A DNA stretch of 64,000 nucleotides from positions 496,001 to 560,000 of the forward strand of contig NZ_AP021903.1 in the NCBI RefSeq assembly GCF_018326005.1, given 5' to 3'. The notes below the pieces were generated by a model. It ran no database searches and was not told the DNA's origin. It saw only the letters and a program-made list of their open reading frames with translations. The position numbers and the translations under genes are program-made. Position 1 is the stretch's first letter; each line of letters starts with the position of its first letter. Shown in pieces: positions 49,201 through 58,241 of this stretch. This stretch comes from Pseudomonas sp. Seg1. Lineage in GTDB: Bacteria > Pseudomonadota > Gammaproteobacteria > Pseudomonadales > Pseudomonadaceae.

Positions 49201-49578
49201 CGAGCGATCGGTAAGGATCTGCTCCAGCTGCGTGATCGACTCTTTGGGAAAGCGCTGGGCCACAGGCACTACCGCGTTCGCCTTGAGCCGCGTCAGTTCG
49301 CGATTGTTCTCGATGGTCTGCTTTGGCGCGGTCGCCAATTGCTGCTTCAGATCGCTGAGTTTCTGCTCGTAATCACGCCGGTTGTTGAGCTGATTGAGCG
49401 TGTTCTGCAAAACGGCTTGCAGGGGCTTTTTATCAGCATCCGGCAGTTTGCTGTCGGCAAGCTTGTCCAGACTGGCCTGCACGGCGTCGCTGGACGGTGG
49501 TTCGGCGGCGTACAGCGGGCCGACAGTAAGACTCAGGCCCAGCAGGGCCGCGGCGAAAAAGGAACGCAGGATAGGCAT
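46225..49578 (-). CDS. mscK: potassium-dependent mechanosensitive channel, MscK/KefA type
   Basis: 1,117 residues. A signal peptide (ending YAA-E) leads into about 450 residues of periplasmic coiled-coil, then some eleven membrane helices (from about residue 490), and the MscS core: GFGMQEIFANFISGIMILFERPVRIGDTITIG with the pore helix and beta domain, then the vestibule domain with FGESTLDHELRMHV. The length and periplasmic domain distinguish it from small MscS. It opens under membrane tension to release solutes. It lies just downstream of, and on the same strand as, an ion antiporter gene. Confidence 0.93.
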   Translation of the reverse strand: MPILRSFFAAALLGLSLTVGPLYAAEPPSSDAVQASLDKLADSKLPDADKKPLQAVLQNTLNQLNNRRDYEQKLSDLKQQLATAPKQTIENNRELTRLKANAVVPVAQRFPKESITQLEQILTDRSTQQSDLQKALADANSLIITAQTRPERAQAEISASQTRIQQINNILKSGKDAGKTVSAEQRDLLNAELAALNALIPLRRQELAGNNQLQDLGNSLHDLLSEKSDRLDREIQELQTLINQKRLAQSQETVTQQSIEAQKAGSSSLLAIESTANLKLSDYLLKSTDRLNEVTQQNLQTKQQLDSLTQSDSALDEQINVLKGSLLLSKILYKQKQALPRLKVDRDLADQIADIRLWQFDVSQQREQLSNPAAYVDNLLSTQPPEQVTPQLRKSLLELASTRADLLERLNRELSAMLNESITLQLNQKQLLSTAQSLRATLDEQMFWIPSNKPLDIEWMRGVPERLKRQVDTLPLASSLSELTDGLTQRPLLFLPLALLIGALLWRRKALYARLNKVHQDIGHFKRDSQWHTPQAILINILLAMPVALGLALCGLALQIDARGQNANMGAALLQMGQAWLVFYTAYRILAPGGVAELHFRWEKPQVEFLQGWIRRLGLVVMALVTVVAVAELQPAALADDVLGMPVVLTCYALMAWLLSRLLISSPAHENASLFRKVVGVMFTLLPIALFVAVCFGYYYTALKLSDRLINTLYLLMFWLVIEATFVRGLSVAARRLAYQRALAKRQAAREAGDGEAVIEEPTLDIEKVNEQSLRLIRLALLGGFIAALYWVWSDLISVFSYLDNITLYEYTSGTGANMSMVPISIGDMLGALIIIGITFALARNLPGLLEVFVLSKLNLAQGSAYATTTLLSYVIAGVGFVSTLSTLGVSWDKLQWLVAALSVGLGFGMQEIFANFISGIMILFERPVRIGDTITIGNLSGTVSKIRIRATTITDFDRKDIIVPNKTFITGQLINWSLTDTITRVTLKLGVDYGSDLDLVKELLLKAARENPRVLKEPEPHVYFLNFGESTLDHELRMHVRDLGDRNPVIDEVNRFINREFKKQHINISFRQMEVYLKNLHGQEYKLVPIEPEAKTIVAVPDEQKPLQEPPPAKLD

Positions 49579-49612
49579 AGAGACCGGTCAAGCAAGTGAG
49601 AGTGGACGCAGT

Positions 49613-51355
49613 TTAGAGGAAGAGCCCGGGGCCCGGGCGACTTCCTTCGGGGAATCTGACGCCCACTTTGCCGATCTTGTTCCCGTCCATGACCGCAACC
49701 GTCCAGTGAGTGTTGTTCCACTCCACCTGGTCACCGACGATTGGCGCACCGCCGACTTTCTGCGCGATGAAGGCGCCCAGGGTCATGTCCGGATCGATGC
49801 CGTCGGCCGGCAATCCGTAAAGCGCTGCAACCGCTTTAAGCTGGGCGTCTCCTTCGAGCACAAAGTCGCCGAAGAAACGCAGATCGAGGCCACGTTGCGG
49901 CGCCTGGCTGAACAGTTTTCCGAGAGCCGGCAAGTTGTGTTCATGGCCGATAACACACAGCAAATCATCGACTTCCAGCACCGTACTACCCGACGGATGG
50001 AGCAATTGCTGGCCACGAAACAGGGCAGCGATACGGGTGCCTTCGGGCATTTTCAGCTCACGCAGGGGCGAACCGATGCACCATTTCTCCGCTCCGAGCT
50101 TGTACACGAACAGCTCCCATTCGCTGGTGACGTGAACTTCCAGCGCTGAACGGGAAATGGGCGCAGGCTCGGGCGGTACAGTCACCTTGAGCAGTTTGGC
50201 CACCCACGGCAGGCTCGTGCCCTGTACCAGCAGCGACACCAGCACGATGAAGAAGGCGAGGTTGAAGTACAGTTGCGCGTTCGGCAGACCGGCCATCAGC
50301 GGGAACACCGCCAGAATGATCGGTACGGCGCCGCGCAGGCCGACCCAGGAAATAAAGGCTTTCTCGCGGCCATGAAAGGCCTTGAACGGCAGTAGGCCGA
50401 CGACTACCGACAGTGGTCGCGCGAACAGAATCATCCACAGTGCCAGACCCAGGGCAGGCAGGGCGATCGGCAGCAAATCATGCGGCGTGACCAACAGTCC
50501 CAACACCAGGAACATGCCGATCTGCGCCAGCCACGCCATGCCGTCGAGCATGTGCAGGATGCCGTGGCGACTGCGCACCGGACGGTTGCCGATCACCAGA
50601 CCACACAGATAAACCGCAAGGAAGCCACTGCCGTGCAAGGCGTTGGTCAGGGCGAACACCACCAGACCACCCGCGATCACCAGGATCGGATACAGGCCGG
50701 CGGCGAGGTTGATCCGGTTGACCAGTTGCAGCATCAGCCAGCCACCGCCCAGACCGATCACGCCACCGATGCCGAACTCGCGGATCAGGTGGGTCAGCAG
50801 GCTCCAGTGCAGGCCGGTCTGGCCGCTGGCGAGCATGTCGATCAGGGTCACGGTGAGAAACACCGCCATCGGGTCATTGCTGCCGGATTCGATTTCCAGG
50901 CTGGCGGTCACCCGTTCGTTCAGGCCTTTGCCACCGAGCAGCGAGAACACCGCTGCGGCGTCGGTCGAGCCGACGATGGCGCCGATCAACAAGCCCTGAA
51001 TCAGGTTCAGGTCGAACAGCCACGCCGCCGCCATGCCGGTCAGCCCGGTGGTAATCAGCACCCCGACCGTGGCCAGCGACAACGCCGGCCATAGCGCCAC
51101 GCGGAAACTCGACACCCGCGTGCGCAAACCGCCGTCGAGGAGGATCACCGCCAGGGCGAGGTTGCCGACCAGATAGGCCGTCGGGTAGTTATCGAAAATG
51201 ATCCCGCCGCCATCAACCCCGGCCGCCATGCCGACCGCAAGAATGATGACCAGAATCGGAATGCCGAGACGGGAAGACAGAGAGCTGACAAGAATGCTTG
51301 CGCCTACCAGCAACGCGCCGATCAAGAACAGGCTGTTGATGGTCGTCGCATTCAA
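49613..51355 (-). CDS. nhaP2: potassium/proton antiporter, NhaP2/CvrA type
   Basis: 580 residues, close to the 578 of E. coli CvrA. Residues 1-390 are the CPA1 exchanger with [22 protein letters not shown] and [11 protein letters not shown] (the catalytic ND pair). A TrkA-C-like domain (about 410-490) and a CorC-like C-terminal domain follow. The start is taken as TTG 51355, nine bases after GGAG; no ATG fits. It exports potassium in exchange for protons at high pH or ion load. mscK lies 34 bases downstream, suggesting an osmotic/ion pair. Confidence 0.9.
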   Translation of the reverse strand: MNATTINSLFLIGALLVGASILVSSLSSRLGIPILVIILAVGMAAGVDGGGIIFDNYPTAYLVGNLALAVILLDGGLRTRVSSFRVALWPALSLATVGVLITTGLTGMAAAWLFDLNLIQGLLIGAIVGSTDAAAVFSLLGGKGLNERVTASLEIESGSNDPMAVFLTVTLIDMLASGQTGLHWSLLTHLIREFGIGGVIGLGGGWLMLQLVNRINLAAGLYPILVIAGGLVVFALTNALHGSGFLAVYLCGLVIGNRPVRSRHGILHMLDGMAWLAQIGMFLVLGLLVTPHDLLPIALPALGLALWMILFARPLSVVVGLLPFKAFHGREKAFISWVGLRGAVPIILAVFPLMAGLPNAQLYFNLAFFIVLVSLLVQGTSLPWVAKLLKVTVPPEPAPISRSALEVHVTSEWELFVYKLGAEKWCIGSPLRELKMPEGTRIAALFRGQQLLHPSGSTVLEVDDLLCVIGHEHNLPALGKLFSQAPQRGLDLRFFGDFVLEGDAQLKAVAALYGLPADGIDPDMTLGAFIAQKVGGAPIVGDQVEWNNTHWTVAVMDGNKIGKVGVRFPEGSRPGPGLFL

Positions 51356-51471
51356 AGGCAGTACTCCAGAAGCGTAAAGACGGGCACAAACTGACCATGC
51401 AGTCTGCGTGCCAGCGATTCTAACCTGTTGAAATGTGATGCTGTCAAAAAGGTTTTTGCGCTGGGGCTGTT

Positions 51472-51576
51472 GATCGTTCCCACGCTCTGCGTGGGAACGC
51501 CTCAATGGACGCTCTGCGTCCGCTTGGGACGCGGAGCGTCCCGGGCTGCATTCCCACGCAGAGCATGGGAACGATC
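51472..51576. repeat. type D palindromic repeat of four mini-hairpins
   Basis: Starts GATCGTTCCC and ends GGGAACGATC. Inside are four consecutive short hairpins with three-base loops, each built on ACGC/GCGT: CCCACGC-tct-GCGTGGG, GACGC-tct-GCGTC, GGGACGC-gga-GCGTCCC, CCCACGC-aga-GCATGGG. A second copy is at 58117-58226. Confidence 0.85.
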
Positions 51577-51595
51577 GACAGCAGAGGAGGCAGGT

Positions 51596-53220
51596 TTAAA
51601 GGCTAAACCGCCCAACCATATTGTTCAGGTCCAGCGCCAACCGCGACAGCTCGTTGCTCGCCGCACTGGTCTGATTCGCGCCGGTCGCCGATTGCACCGA
51701 CAGGTCTCGGATGTTCACCAGGTTACGGTCCACTTCCCGCGCCACTTGTGCCTGTTCTTCGGCGGCGCTGGCGATCACCAGGTTGCGCTCGTTGATTTCG
51801 ACGATGGCAGTGTTGATGGTGTCCAGCGACATCCCGGCACCACGGGCAATGTTCAGCGTCGACTCGGCGCGCTCGGTGCTGTTACGCATCGAATCCACCG
51901 CGTGTTCGGTGCCGCTCTGAATGCTGCCGATCATGCGCTCGATTTCGCTGGTCGATTGCTGAGTGCGGTGCGCCAGTGCACGAACCTCGTCAGCCACCAC
52001 CGCAAAACCACGGCCGGCCTCACCGGCACGGGCCGCTTCAATAGCTGCGTTCAACGCCAGCAGGTTGGTCTGGTCAGCCAGACCACGGATCACGTCCAGC
52101 ACCTTGCCGATGTCGCGAGATTCATTGGCCAGATCGCCGATCAACGATGCAGTGCTCTGCACGTCGGCGCTCATCCGTTCGATGGCGCTGACGGTTTCCT
52201 GAACCAGATCACGACCGTCGCCGGCCGAGGTGGTGGCGTTCTTCGACGCTTCCGAAGTGCTCACTGCGTTGCGTGCGACTTCTTCCACAGCACTGGTCAT
52301 CTCGTTGACCGCAGTCGCCGCCTGTTCAATTTCGTTGTTCTGCTGAGTCAGGCCCCGCGCGCTTTCGTCGGTGACACTGTTCAGTTCTTCAGCGGCAGAA
52401 GCCAGTTGAGTGGCCGAACCGGAAATTCGCTGCAAAGTGTCGCGCAGTTTCGATTGCATCTTGGCCATGGCAGCCAGCAGGCGCCCGGCTTCATCGGAAC
52501 CGTCGACGTGAATTGGCTGGGTCAGGTTGCCCTCGGCAATGGTTTCCGCCGCGTCGAGTGCCTTGGAGATCGGCCGGGTGATGCTGATGGTCAGCAACCA
52601 GGCGAACAGGAAGGTCAGGCCGGTGGCGATCACCAGCAGGGTCACCACCAGATCGAACGCCGAGGAATACTGATCGGCCGCTTGCTGATTGGTCTCGCTG
52701 ATCTGCTCGCCGTTGATCTGCATCAGGCGGTTGAGCACGGTGTTCATGGCTTCGGAGTTGTTCAGCAACTCGGTGTTGAGCAGGTTGCGCAGCTCATCCA
52801 CCTGATTGTTGCGCGACAGGCTTTTCATCCGGTCTTCGATCTGGCGGTACTGACCGAGCAACTGCACGTACTGATCGTAGGCCGAACGCTCTTCCGGGCT
52901 GCCGATCAGCGGCTCGTAATCAGTCTGGGCCTTGCGGATCTGCTGATTGCGCATGTCCAGCAGCTCAATCGTTTTTTGCTGCACATCCGGTTCACGGTTG
53001 ACCAGCAGGCGGTACGACAGCACGCGCAGACGCAGAGTCAATTGAGTGAACTCGTCGAGGTTCTTGATGCTCGGCACGCTGCTCGACGAGATGTCCTCGG
53101 CGGCGCTGCGAATTTTGCTCATCTGATTCAGCGCGAACACGCCCAGAATCAGCATCAGGCCGCCGATCAGGGCGAAACCGGTAAACGCCCGGGGGCGATG
53201 TTCATATTGCGAAGGGACAT
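51596..53220 (-). CDS. methyl-accepting chemotaxis protein, probable N-terminal frameshift
   Basis: Helix ([19 protein letters not shown]), a periplasmic four-helix-bundle ligand domain to about residue 185, second helix ([20 protein letters not shown]), HAMP, and the signalling rod with tip [34 protein letters not shown]. Its open frame reaches 53251 with an odd start ([11 protein letters not shown]). In the neighbouring frame, ATG 53220 gives [10 protein letters not shown], the usual start of such Pseudomonas receptors, and would join at RAFTGF if the run of five C (53191-53195) had six. A FliA-type promoter lies upstream. It has no CheR/CheB docking pentapeptide. Confidence 0.88.
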
Positions 53221-53278
53221 GGGGCGGATACCAAGAGAGGGCCGCATCCATGCGGGCTGAGACTGCTGTATGGATGAC

Positions 53279-53305
53279 TTATCGGTCATACGACTAAAGT
53301 CTTGA
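53279..53305 (-). promoter_or_regulatory. FliA (sigma-28) promoter of the chemoreceptor gene
   Basis: Read leftward: TCAAG, 14 bases, ACCGATAA. The flagellar consensus is TAAAG-N14-GCCGATAA, so spacing is exact and the -10 box differs at one base. The start site would be about 20-50 bases before the receptor's start codon. Confidence 0.75.
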
Positions 53306-53499
53306 GGCGGTGTGCGTATTTGTCGCAGAAGGTCTTGGGCGACGAAGTGCAGGAACCAGATCGGCAGATCACAGTCTTTTAAACTCGCGGGAACGCTCGC
53401 CCGCCAGGAAAATCAAGGCCTTGCGCCGGTTAAACCCTGGCATCCGTGGTGACTTTTCTTTATCGTACGCGCCCTTTGAAAAACGCTTGGAAGATCAAA

Positions 53500-53730
53500 A
53501 TGTTGGAAGCATCCCTCAGCCAATTGGAACAGCTCGTCAGCGACCTGGTGCAACAGAACCAGGCCCTCTCGCAAACCAACCAGACCCTGTCCACGGAACT
53601 GGCCCAGGCCAAGGATGAAAACGAAAGCCTGCAACTGAGCCTGATGGAACAGGAAGAAAAGCACGGCGCCACCGCCGCACGCATTCAAGCCTTGGTTGAT
53701 CGCGTCAACGCAGGTCCTGTCAGCGCATGA
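53500..53730 (+). CDS. small coiled-coil protein (TIGR02449/ZapB-like)
   Basis: 76 residues, nearly all heptad-repeat helix (LEASLSQLEQLVSDLVQQNQALSQ through LVDRVNAG). ATG 53500 is the natural start; the open frame begins at 53446 but is unrelated in composition. It overlaps the ZapA-like gene by ATGA. In Pseudomonas a gene of this kind precedes zapA, and E. coli ZapB, also a small coiled coil, binds ZapA. Confidence 0.78.
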   Translation: MLEASLSQLEQLVSDLVQQNQALSQTNQTLSTELAQAKDENESLQLSLMEQEEKHGATAARIQALVDRVNAGPVSA

Positions 53731-54029
53731 ACCACCACACAGCAGGGGTAAAAGTCGTCTCCATTCTCGGGGAGGACTATTCGATCAAGGCACCGGCCGG
53801 GGAAGAACAGACCCTGCTGGACGCGGCAATGATGCTCAAGGCCGCTTTGGACGACACCAAAAGGAAATACCCGACGCTGATCGGCGACCGCCTGCTGGTG
53901 CTGGCGGCAATGAATCTGTGCTCGCAGCAGATCGAAATGAAGAAGCAGCACAAAGAAGAACTCGACCGTTACCAAGAGCAAGTCAGCGCCACGGTCGACA
54001 CCATCGCCAAGACCATCAATCAGGGCTGA
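53727..54029 (+). CDS. ZapA-like cell division protein, divergent
   Basis: 100 residues with the ZapA plan: N-terminal small domain (VKVVSILGEDYSIKAPAGEEQTLLDAAMMLKAALDD), the helix with DRLLVLAAMNLCSQQ, and a C-terminal coiled coil. ZapA bundles FtsZ filaments at midcell. It differs notably from what I recall of the usual Pseudomonas ZapA (IGADRVAVMAALNI and flanks), and the genes that normally surround that locus (6S RNA, 5-formyltetrahydrofolate cyclo-ligase) are absent here. It may therefore be a second copy. Confidence 0.75.
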   Translation: MNHHTAGVKVVSILGEDYSIKAPAGEEQTLLDAAMMLKAALDDTKRKYPTLIGDRLLVLAAMNLCSQQIEMKKQHKEELDRYQEQVSATVDTIAKTINQG

Positions 54030-54068
54030 TGGGTTTGCGCACAACCAAAGAATAGATTGTCGATTGGG

Positions 54069-54078
54069 TTGTATACAA
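54069..54078. promoter_or_regulatory. palindrome TTGTATACAA before the second chemoreceptor
   Basis: A perfect ten-base palindrome, TTGTATACAA, inside a longer partial repeat (GATTGT ... ACAATC). It resembles operators of GntR/FadR-type repressors. It lies 51 bases before the receptor's start codon. No such regulator gene is nearby. Confidence 0.4.
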
Positions 54079-54128
54079 TCGGCACGGCTGTTGCATTGTT
54101 TCGGCCACTTATTCTTTGGGGGTGCTCC

Positions 54129-56066
54129 ATGCAGTTGTGGCGACGCAGTATTCAATGGCAGCTGATTCTCAGCATGGGCACTGCCCTGCTGGTCAGCATC
54201 CTGATCGTGGTTGGCATTTATACCCTGGTGGTCAACCGCCTCGCCCAGAGCTATCTGGTCGAACAAGCGTTGCCGTCGAGCATCGAGGCGACGCGCAACG
54301 ACATCGAACGCATCCTTATCCAGCCGTTGACGGCCGCGAAAGACATCGCCAGCAATTCCATGGTGCGCGATTGGTTGGCGGCGGGTGAAGACGGCGGCAA
54401 AACGGCGGCCTTCGCACAGTATCTGGAAGGCATCCGCGCCGAACACAAGGCTTTTACCGCTTTGATCATCGGCACCGAATCGAATCACTACATCACCGAA
54501 AAAGGCCTGGATCGCACCCTCAGTCGCGCCAAACCGGCCGACGCCTGGTTCTATTCTTTCCTCGACAGCAGTCAGCCGCGCACCCTGAACATCGACAACG
54601 ATGGGGCCACCGGAGAATTGGCGCTGTTCATCGATCTGAAGGTTGAACAGGCCGGCAAAGTGGTCGGCGTAGCGGGGCTTGGGCTGAGCATGAAAGAGCT
54701 GTCCGAGCTGATTCACAACTTCAGCTTCGGCGAGCGCGGCAAGGTCTACCTCGTGCGTTCCGACGGTTTGATCCAGGTGCACCCCGAGGCGCAGTTCAGT
54801 GGCAAGCGCACCTTGAGCGAGCAGATTGGCGCTTCGGCGGCGCAGGCCGTCATGGGTCAAAAAACTGCCATAAGCAGCAGCTTCCAGCGGGATGGCGAAG
54901 ACTTCCTTGCCTTCAGCCTGCCTTTGCGTGATTTGGGCTGGACCCTGGTGGCCGAAGTGCCGCAGTCGCAGATCTACGCCGAAGCCCGCAAAGCGATGTG
55001 GATGAGCGGCGGCATCGGTCTGGCGGTGGCCTTGGTGTGCCTCGCGTTGGTGGTATGGCTGGCCCAAGGGTTGGTGCGACCGATTCGTCAGGTAACAGCG
55101 GCGCTGGTAGCAATCGGTAGCGGTGGGGGAGATTTGACCCATCGGTTAGATTCCAGTCGTGCCGATGAGCTAGGCGATCTCGCCCGCGGCTTCAACCGTT
55201 TCCTCGATAGCCAACGGGGGATGATCGGCGAAGTGCTGACCACCAGCGAGCGCTTGCGCACGGCGGTCGGGCAGGTGGCAAAGGTGGTGGAGAACACTGC
55301 CGAGCGTTCTGGTCGGCAGCAGGAAATGACCGACATGGTCGCCACCGCCGTTCACGAAATGGGCCTGACCGTGCAGGAAATCGCCCAGAACGCCGGCAAC
55401 GCCGCGCTTGCCTCGCAAACCGCGCGGGATGAAGCGATGCAGGCGCGGGAGGTGGTCGGTGGCTCGATTCGACATATTGAGAGCATGTCCGATGAGATCG
55501 GCGTGGCGGCGGGCGCGGTGGGTGAGTTGGCGCATCAGGTGGCGTCGATCGATTCGGTGCTGGCGGTGATTCGCGGGGTTTCCGAGCAGACCAATCTATT
55601 GGCGCTGAACGCTGCCATCGAGGCCGCACGCGCCGGGGACATGGGCCGAGGGTTCGCTGTCGTTGCAGACGAGGTTCGCACCTTGGCGCGCAGAACCCAG
55701 GCGTCCACAGACGAGATTCAGCAAATGATCGGCAGCCTCAAGCAAGGTGCGGAAAACGCCGTGTCGTCGATGCGCACCGGCCAGGCTGCGACGGGCACCG
55801 GGGTTGAGTCGAGCCAGCGTACCGGCGCATCGTTGACTGCGATTACCGGGCAGGTCGAGCGCATCAGTGACATGAACCACCAGGTGGCGACAGCGACCGA
55901 GGAGCAGTCGGCGGTGACCGAGGAGATCAACCGTAACGTGCAGGGGATTTCCGATCTGGCGCGGGCGACGGCGGGAGAGGTTCGGGCTTGTCGAGAGGAT
56001 TGTCAGATGTTGCAGCGGTTGGCGGATGATCTGGCGCGGCAGATGGGTGGGTTCAAGTTGAGTTGA
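54129..56066 (+). CDS. methyl-accepting chemotaxis protein with dCache sensor
   Basis: 645 residues. First helix ([24 protein letters not shown]), a periplasmic double-Cache domain to about residue 295 ([55 protein letters not shown]), second helix ([19 protein letters not shown]), HAMP, and the signalling rod with tip [34 protein letters not shown]. dCache domains bind amino acids, organic acids or amines; the ligand is not predictable by eye. ATG 54129 gives the normal short cytoplasmic start. It follows the ZapA-like gene by 99 bases. Confidence 0.93.
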   Translation: MQLWRRSIQWQLILSMGTALLVSILIVVGIYTLVVNRLAQSYLVEQALPSSIEATRNDIERILIQPLTAAKDIASNSMVRDWLAAGEDGGKTAAFAQYLEGIRAEHKAFTALIIGTESNHYITEKGLDRTLSRAKPADAWFYSFLDSSQPRTLNIDNDGATGELALFIDLKVEQAGKVVGVAGLGLSMKELSELIHNFSFGERGKVYLVRSDGLIQVHPEAQFSGKRTLSEQIGASAAQAVMGQKTAISSSFQRDGEDFLAFSLPLRDLGWTLVAEVPQSQIYAEARKAMWMSGGIGLAVALVCLALVVWLAQGLVRPIRQVTAALVAIGSGGGDLTHRLDSSRADELGDLARGFNRFLDSQRGMIGEVLTTSERLRTAVGQVAKVVENTAERSGRQQEMTDMVATAVHEMGLTVQEIAQNAGNAALASQTARDEAMQAREVVGGSIRHIESMSDEIGVAAGAVGELAHQVASIDSVLAVIRGVSEQTNLLALNAAIEAARAGDMGRGFAVVADEVRTLARRTQASTDEIQQMIGSLKQGAENAVSSMRTGQAATGTGVESSQRTGASLTAITGQVERISDMNHQVATATEEQSAVTEEINRNVQGISDLARATAGEVRACREDCQMLQRLADDLARQMGGFKLS

Positions 56067-56086
56067 TGCGCCACCCGTCCCGGCCC

Positions 56087-56181
56087 CTTCGCGGGCAAGC
56101 CCGCTCCCACAGGTACTGCGGCGGTTTCACGAAATGTGTGACCACCAAAGAACCCTGTGGGAGCGGGCTTGCCCGCGAAGA
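56087..56181. repeat. REPIN, type C
   Basis: Arms cttcgcgggcaagcccgctc and gagcgggcttgcccgcgaag in opposite orientation, extended by cccacagg/cctgtggg. It lies between convergent genes (chemoreceptor and acyl-CoA dehydrogenase). Confidence 0.85.
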
Positions 56182-56209
56182 CGGTATCAGCCGCAACGCA
56201 TAATCCCGA

Positions 56210-58012
56210 TCAGAACCAAGCATCCTGCATCGTCAGACACGTATCATCCCGCGCCTCCAGCAACGCCAGCTCATGGTGACAACCCGGCACTTCCCACGTC
56301 AGGAAATACCGTGCCGCCTGCAACTTGCCCTTATAGAAGTCGACATCCGCGGCATTGCCTTTCAGCAAGCCTTCTTCGGCACGAATCGCCTGCTCCAGCC
56401 AACGCCAGCCAATCACCGTGTGCCCGAACACCTTCAAGTACAACGCCGAGTTCGCCAGGCTGCTGTTGACCTTGCCCTGCGCCAGATCGGTCAACAAACC
56501 AATGGTCACGACTTGCAAACGCGCGACCAGTTTCTCCAGCGGCTCACGCAGCGCGGTCAGCGATTCGTGCGCCGTTGCGCGCTCAGCGGTATTGGCAATC
56601 AGACGAATCAATTGCTTCAGTCCCGCGCCGCCGTTCTGCGCCAGCTTACGCCCGAGCAAGTCCAGCGACTGAATGCCATGAGTGCCCTCGTGGATCGGGT
56701 TCAGCCGGTTGTCGCGGTAATACTGCTCCACCGGGTATTCACGGGTGTAACCGTGGCCGCCGAGAATCTGGATCGCCAGTTCGTTGGCCTTCAAGCAAAA
56801 TTCCGACGGCCAGGATTTGACGATCGGCGTCAGCAAATCCAGCAACTCATGGGCCTGTTTACGCTCGCTTTCGGTCTCAAGCGTGGTGGTGTCGTCAAAT
56901 AAACGCGCGGCATACAAACCGAGGTCAAATGCCCCTTCGACGTAGGACTTTTGCGTCAGCAGCATGCGTCTGACGTCCGCGTGTTGAATGATCGGCACTG
57001 GCGCGGTGCTTGGGTCTTTGCTGTCCGGCACTCGACCTTGCGGACGCTCGCGGGCGTATTCCAGCGAATACAGATAACCGGCATAACCGAGCATCACCGC
57101 ACCCATGCCGACGCCGATCCGCGCTTCATTCATCATCTGGAACATGTAACTCAAACCGTGATGCGGCTTGCCCACCAGATAGCCGACGCATTCACCGTTA
57201 TCGCCGAAGTTCAGTGCGGTGGAAGTGGTGCCACGCCAGCCCATCTTGTGGAACAGCCCCGCGAGCAACACGTCGTTGCGCTGACCGAGGCTGCCGTCAT
57301 CGTTGACCAGAAATTTCGGCACGATGAACAGAGAAATGCCCTTCACCCCCGGCGGCGCGTCCGGCAGTTTGGCCAGCACCATGTGCACGATATTTTCCGA
57401 GAGGGGGTGATCACCGCCGGAAATGAAGATCTTGTTGCCCTTGAGGCGATAAGTGCCGTCGGACGCAGGCTCGGCGCGTGTACGAATATCCGACAACGAT
57501 GAGCCAGCGTGGGGCTCGGTCAGGGCCATGGTGCCGAAGAAACGACCGTCGATCATCGGTTGCAGAAAGCGCTGCTTCTGCTCGTCGGTGCCGAAGCTTT
57601 CGATCAGGTTCGCCGCGCCCATGGTCAGGAACGGATACGACGTCGATGCGGCGTTGGCCGACTGGAAGTGCGCGAAGCAGGCCTGCGACAGCAGCGTAGG
57701 AAGTTGCATGCCACCGGCGTCGAAACTTCTCGCGGCGTTGAGGAATCCGGCCTCAAGGAAGGCATCCACCGCCGGTTTCACCTCGGGAATCAGAATCGCC
57801 TTACCGTCCTCGTAGCGCGGCTCGTTCTCGTCGCCCTTGCGGTTGTGCGGCGCGAAGTATTTTTCGGCGATGTTGCGTGCGGTGCCGATGGCGGCGTCGA
57901 AGGTCTCGCGATTGTGCTCGGCAAAACGCTCACGGCGGGTCAGGCCCTCGGCATCAAGGACTTCATACAGCTCGAAAGCCAGATTGCGGGAACTGAGCAG
58001 CGTCTCGGACAT
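56210..58012 (-). CDS. acyl-CoA dehydrogenase, long C-terminal form
   Basis: 600 residues. FAD enzyme of the first beta-oxidation step. TMALTEPHAGSSLSDIRT and KGNKIFISGGDH are the flavin-domain motifs; the C-terminal part has ILGGHGYTREYPVEQYYRDNRLNPIHEGTHGIQ, with the glutamate of IHEGT as probable catalytic base. It is longer than the 380-residue classic form, having an extra helical domain after residue 450, as in the 600-residue family common in Pseudomonas. It has its own unit between two repeats. Chain length is not predictable. Confidence 0.93.
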   Translation of the reverse strand: MSETLLSSRNLAFELYEVLDAEGLTRRERFAEHNRETFDAAIGTARNIAEKYFAPHNRKGDENEPRYEDGKAILIPEVKPAVDAFLEAGFLNAARSFDAGGMQLPTLLSQACFAHFQSANAASTSYPFLTMGAANLIESFGTDEQKQRFLQPMIDGRFFGTMALTEPHAGSSLSDIRTRAEPASDGTYRLKGNKIFISGGDHPLSENIVHMVLAKLPDAPPGVKGISLFIVPKFLVNDDGSLGQRNDVLLAGLFHKMGWRGTTSTALNFGDNGECVGYLVGKPHHGLSYMFQMMNEARIGVGMGAVMLGYAGYLYSLEYARERPQGRVPDSKDPSTAPVPIIQHADVRRMLLTQKSYVEGAFDLGLYAARLFDDTTTLETESERKQAHELLDLLTPIVKSWPSEFCLKANELAIQILGGHGYTREYPVEQYYRDNRLNPIHEGTHGIQSLDLLGRKLAQNGGAGLKQLIRLIANTAERATAHESLTALREPLEKLVARLQVVTIGLLTDLAQGKVNSSLANSALYLKVFGHTVIGWRWLEQAIRAEEGLLKGNAADVDFYKGKLQAARYFLTWEVPGCHHELALLEARDDTCLTMQDAWF

Positions 58013-58116
58013 GGCGGCCTACCTTTTTTTGGGTTGGGCCGAGTCTAGGCGTGCTGATAAAAGCTGAACAGGATGATTGATAAGCGTGATGGAGGGGCAA
58101 AACGAGGGTAGGGCAT

Positions 58117-58226
58117 GATCGTTCCCACGCTCTGCGTGGGAATGCAGCCCGGGACGCTCCGCGTCCCTAAACGGCGTGACGCAGAGCGTCACAGGAGGCA
58201 TTCCCACGCGGAGCGTGGGAACGATC
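58117..58226. repeat. type D palindromic repeat of four mini-hairpins
   Basis: The second copy of the element at 51472-51576, with the same outer ends GATCGTTCCC/GGGAACGATC and four inner hairpins (CCCACGC/GCGTGGG, GGGACGC/GCGTCCC, GTGACGC/GCGTCAC, CCCACGC/GCGTGGG). The inner hairpins differ between copies in ways that keep the pairing. Confidence 0.85.
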
Positions 58227-58241
58227 AATCAACCAGGGACG

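Noticed and set aside
54030..54128. 6S RNA after the ZapA-like gene
   Set aside because: Only 99 bases are available and none of the expected stem or central-loop sequence is present.
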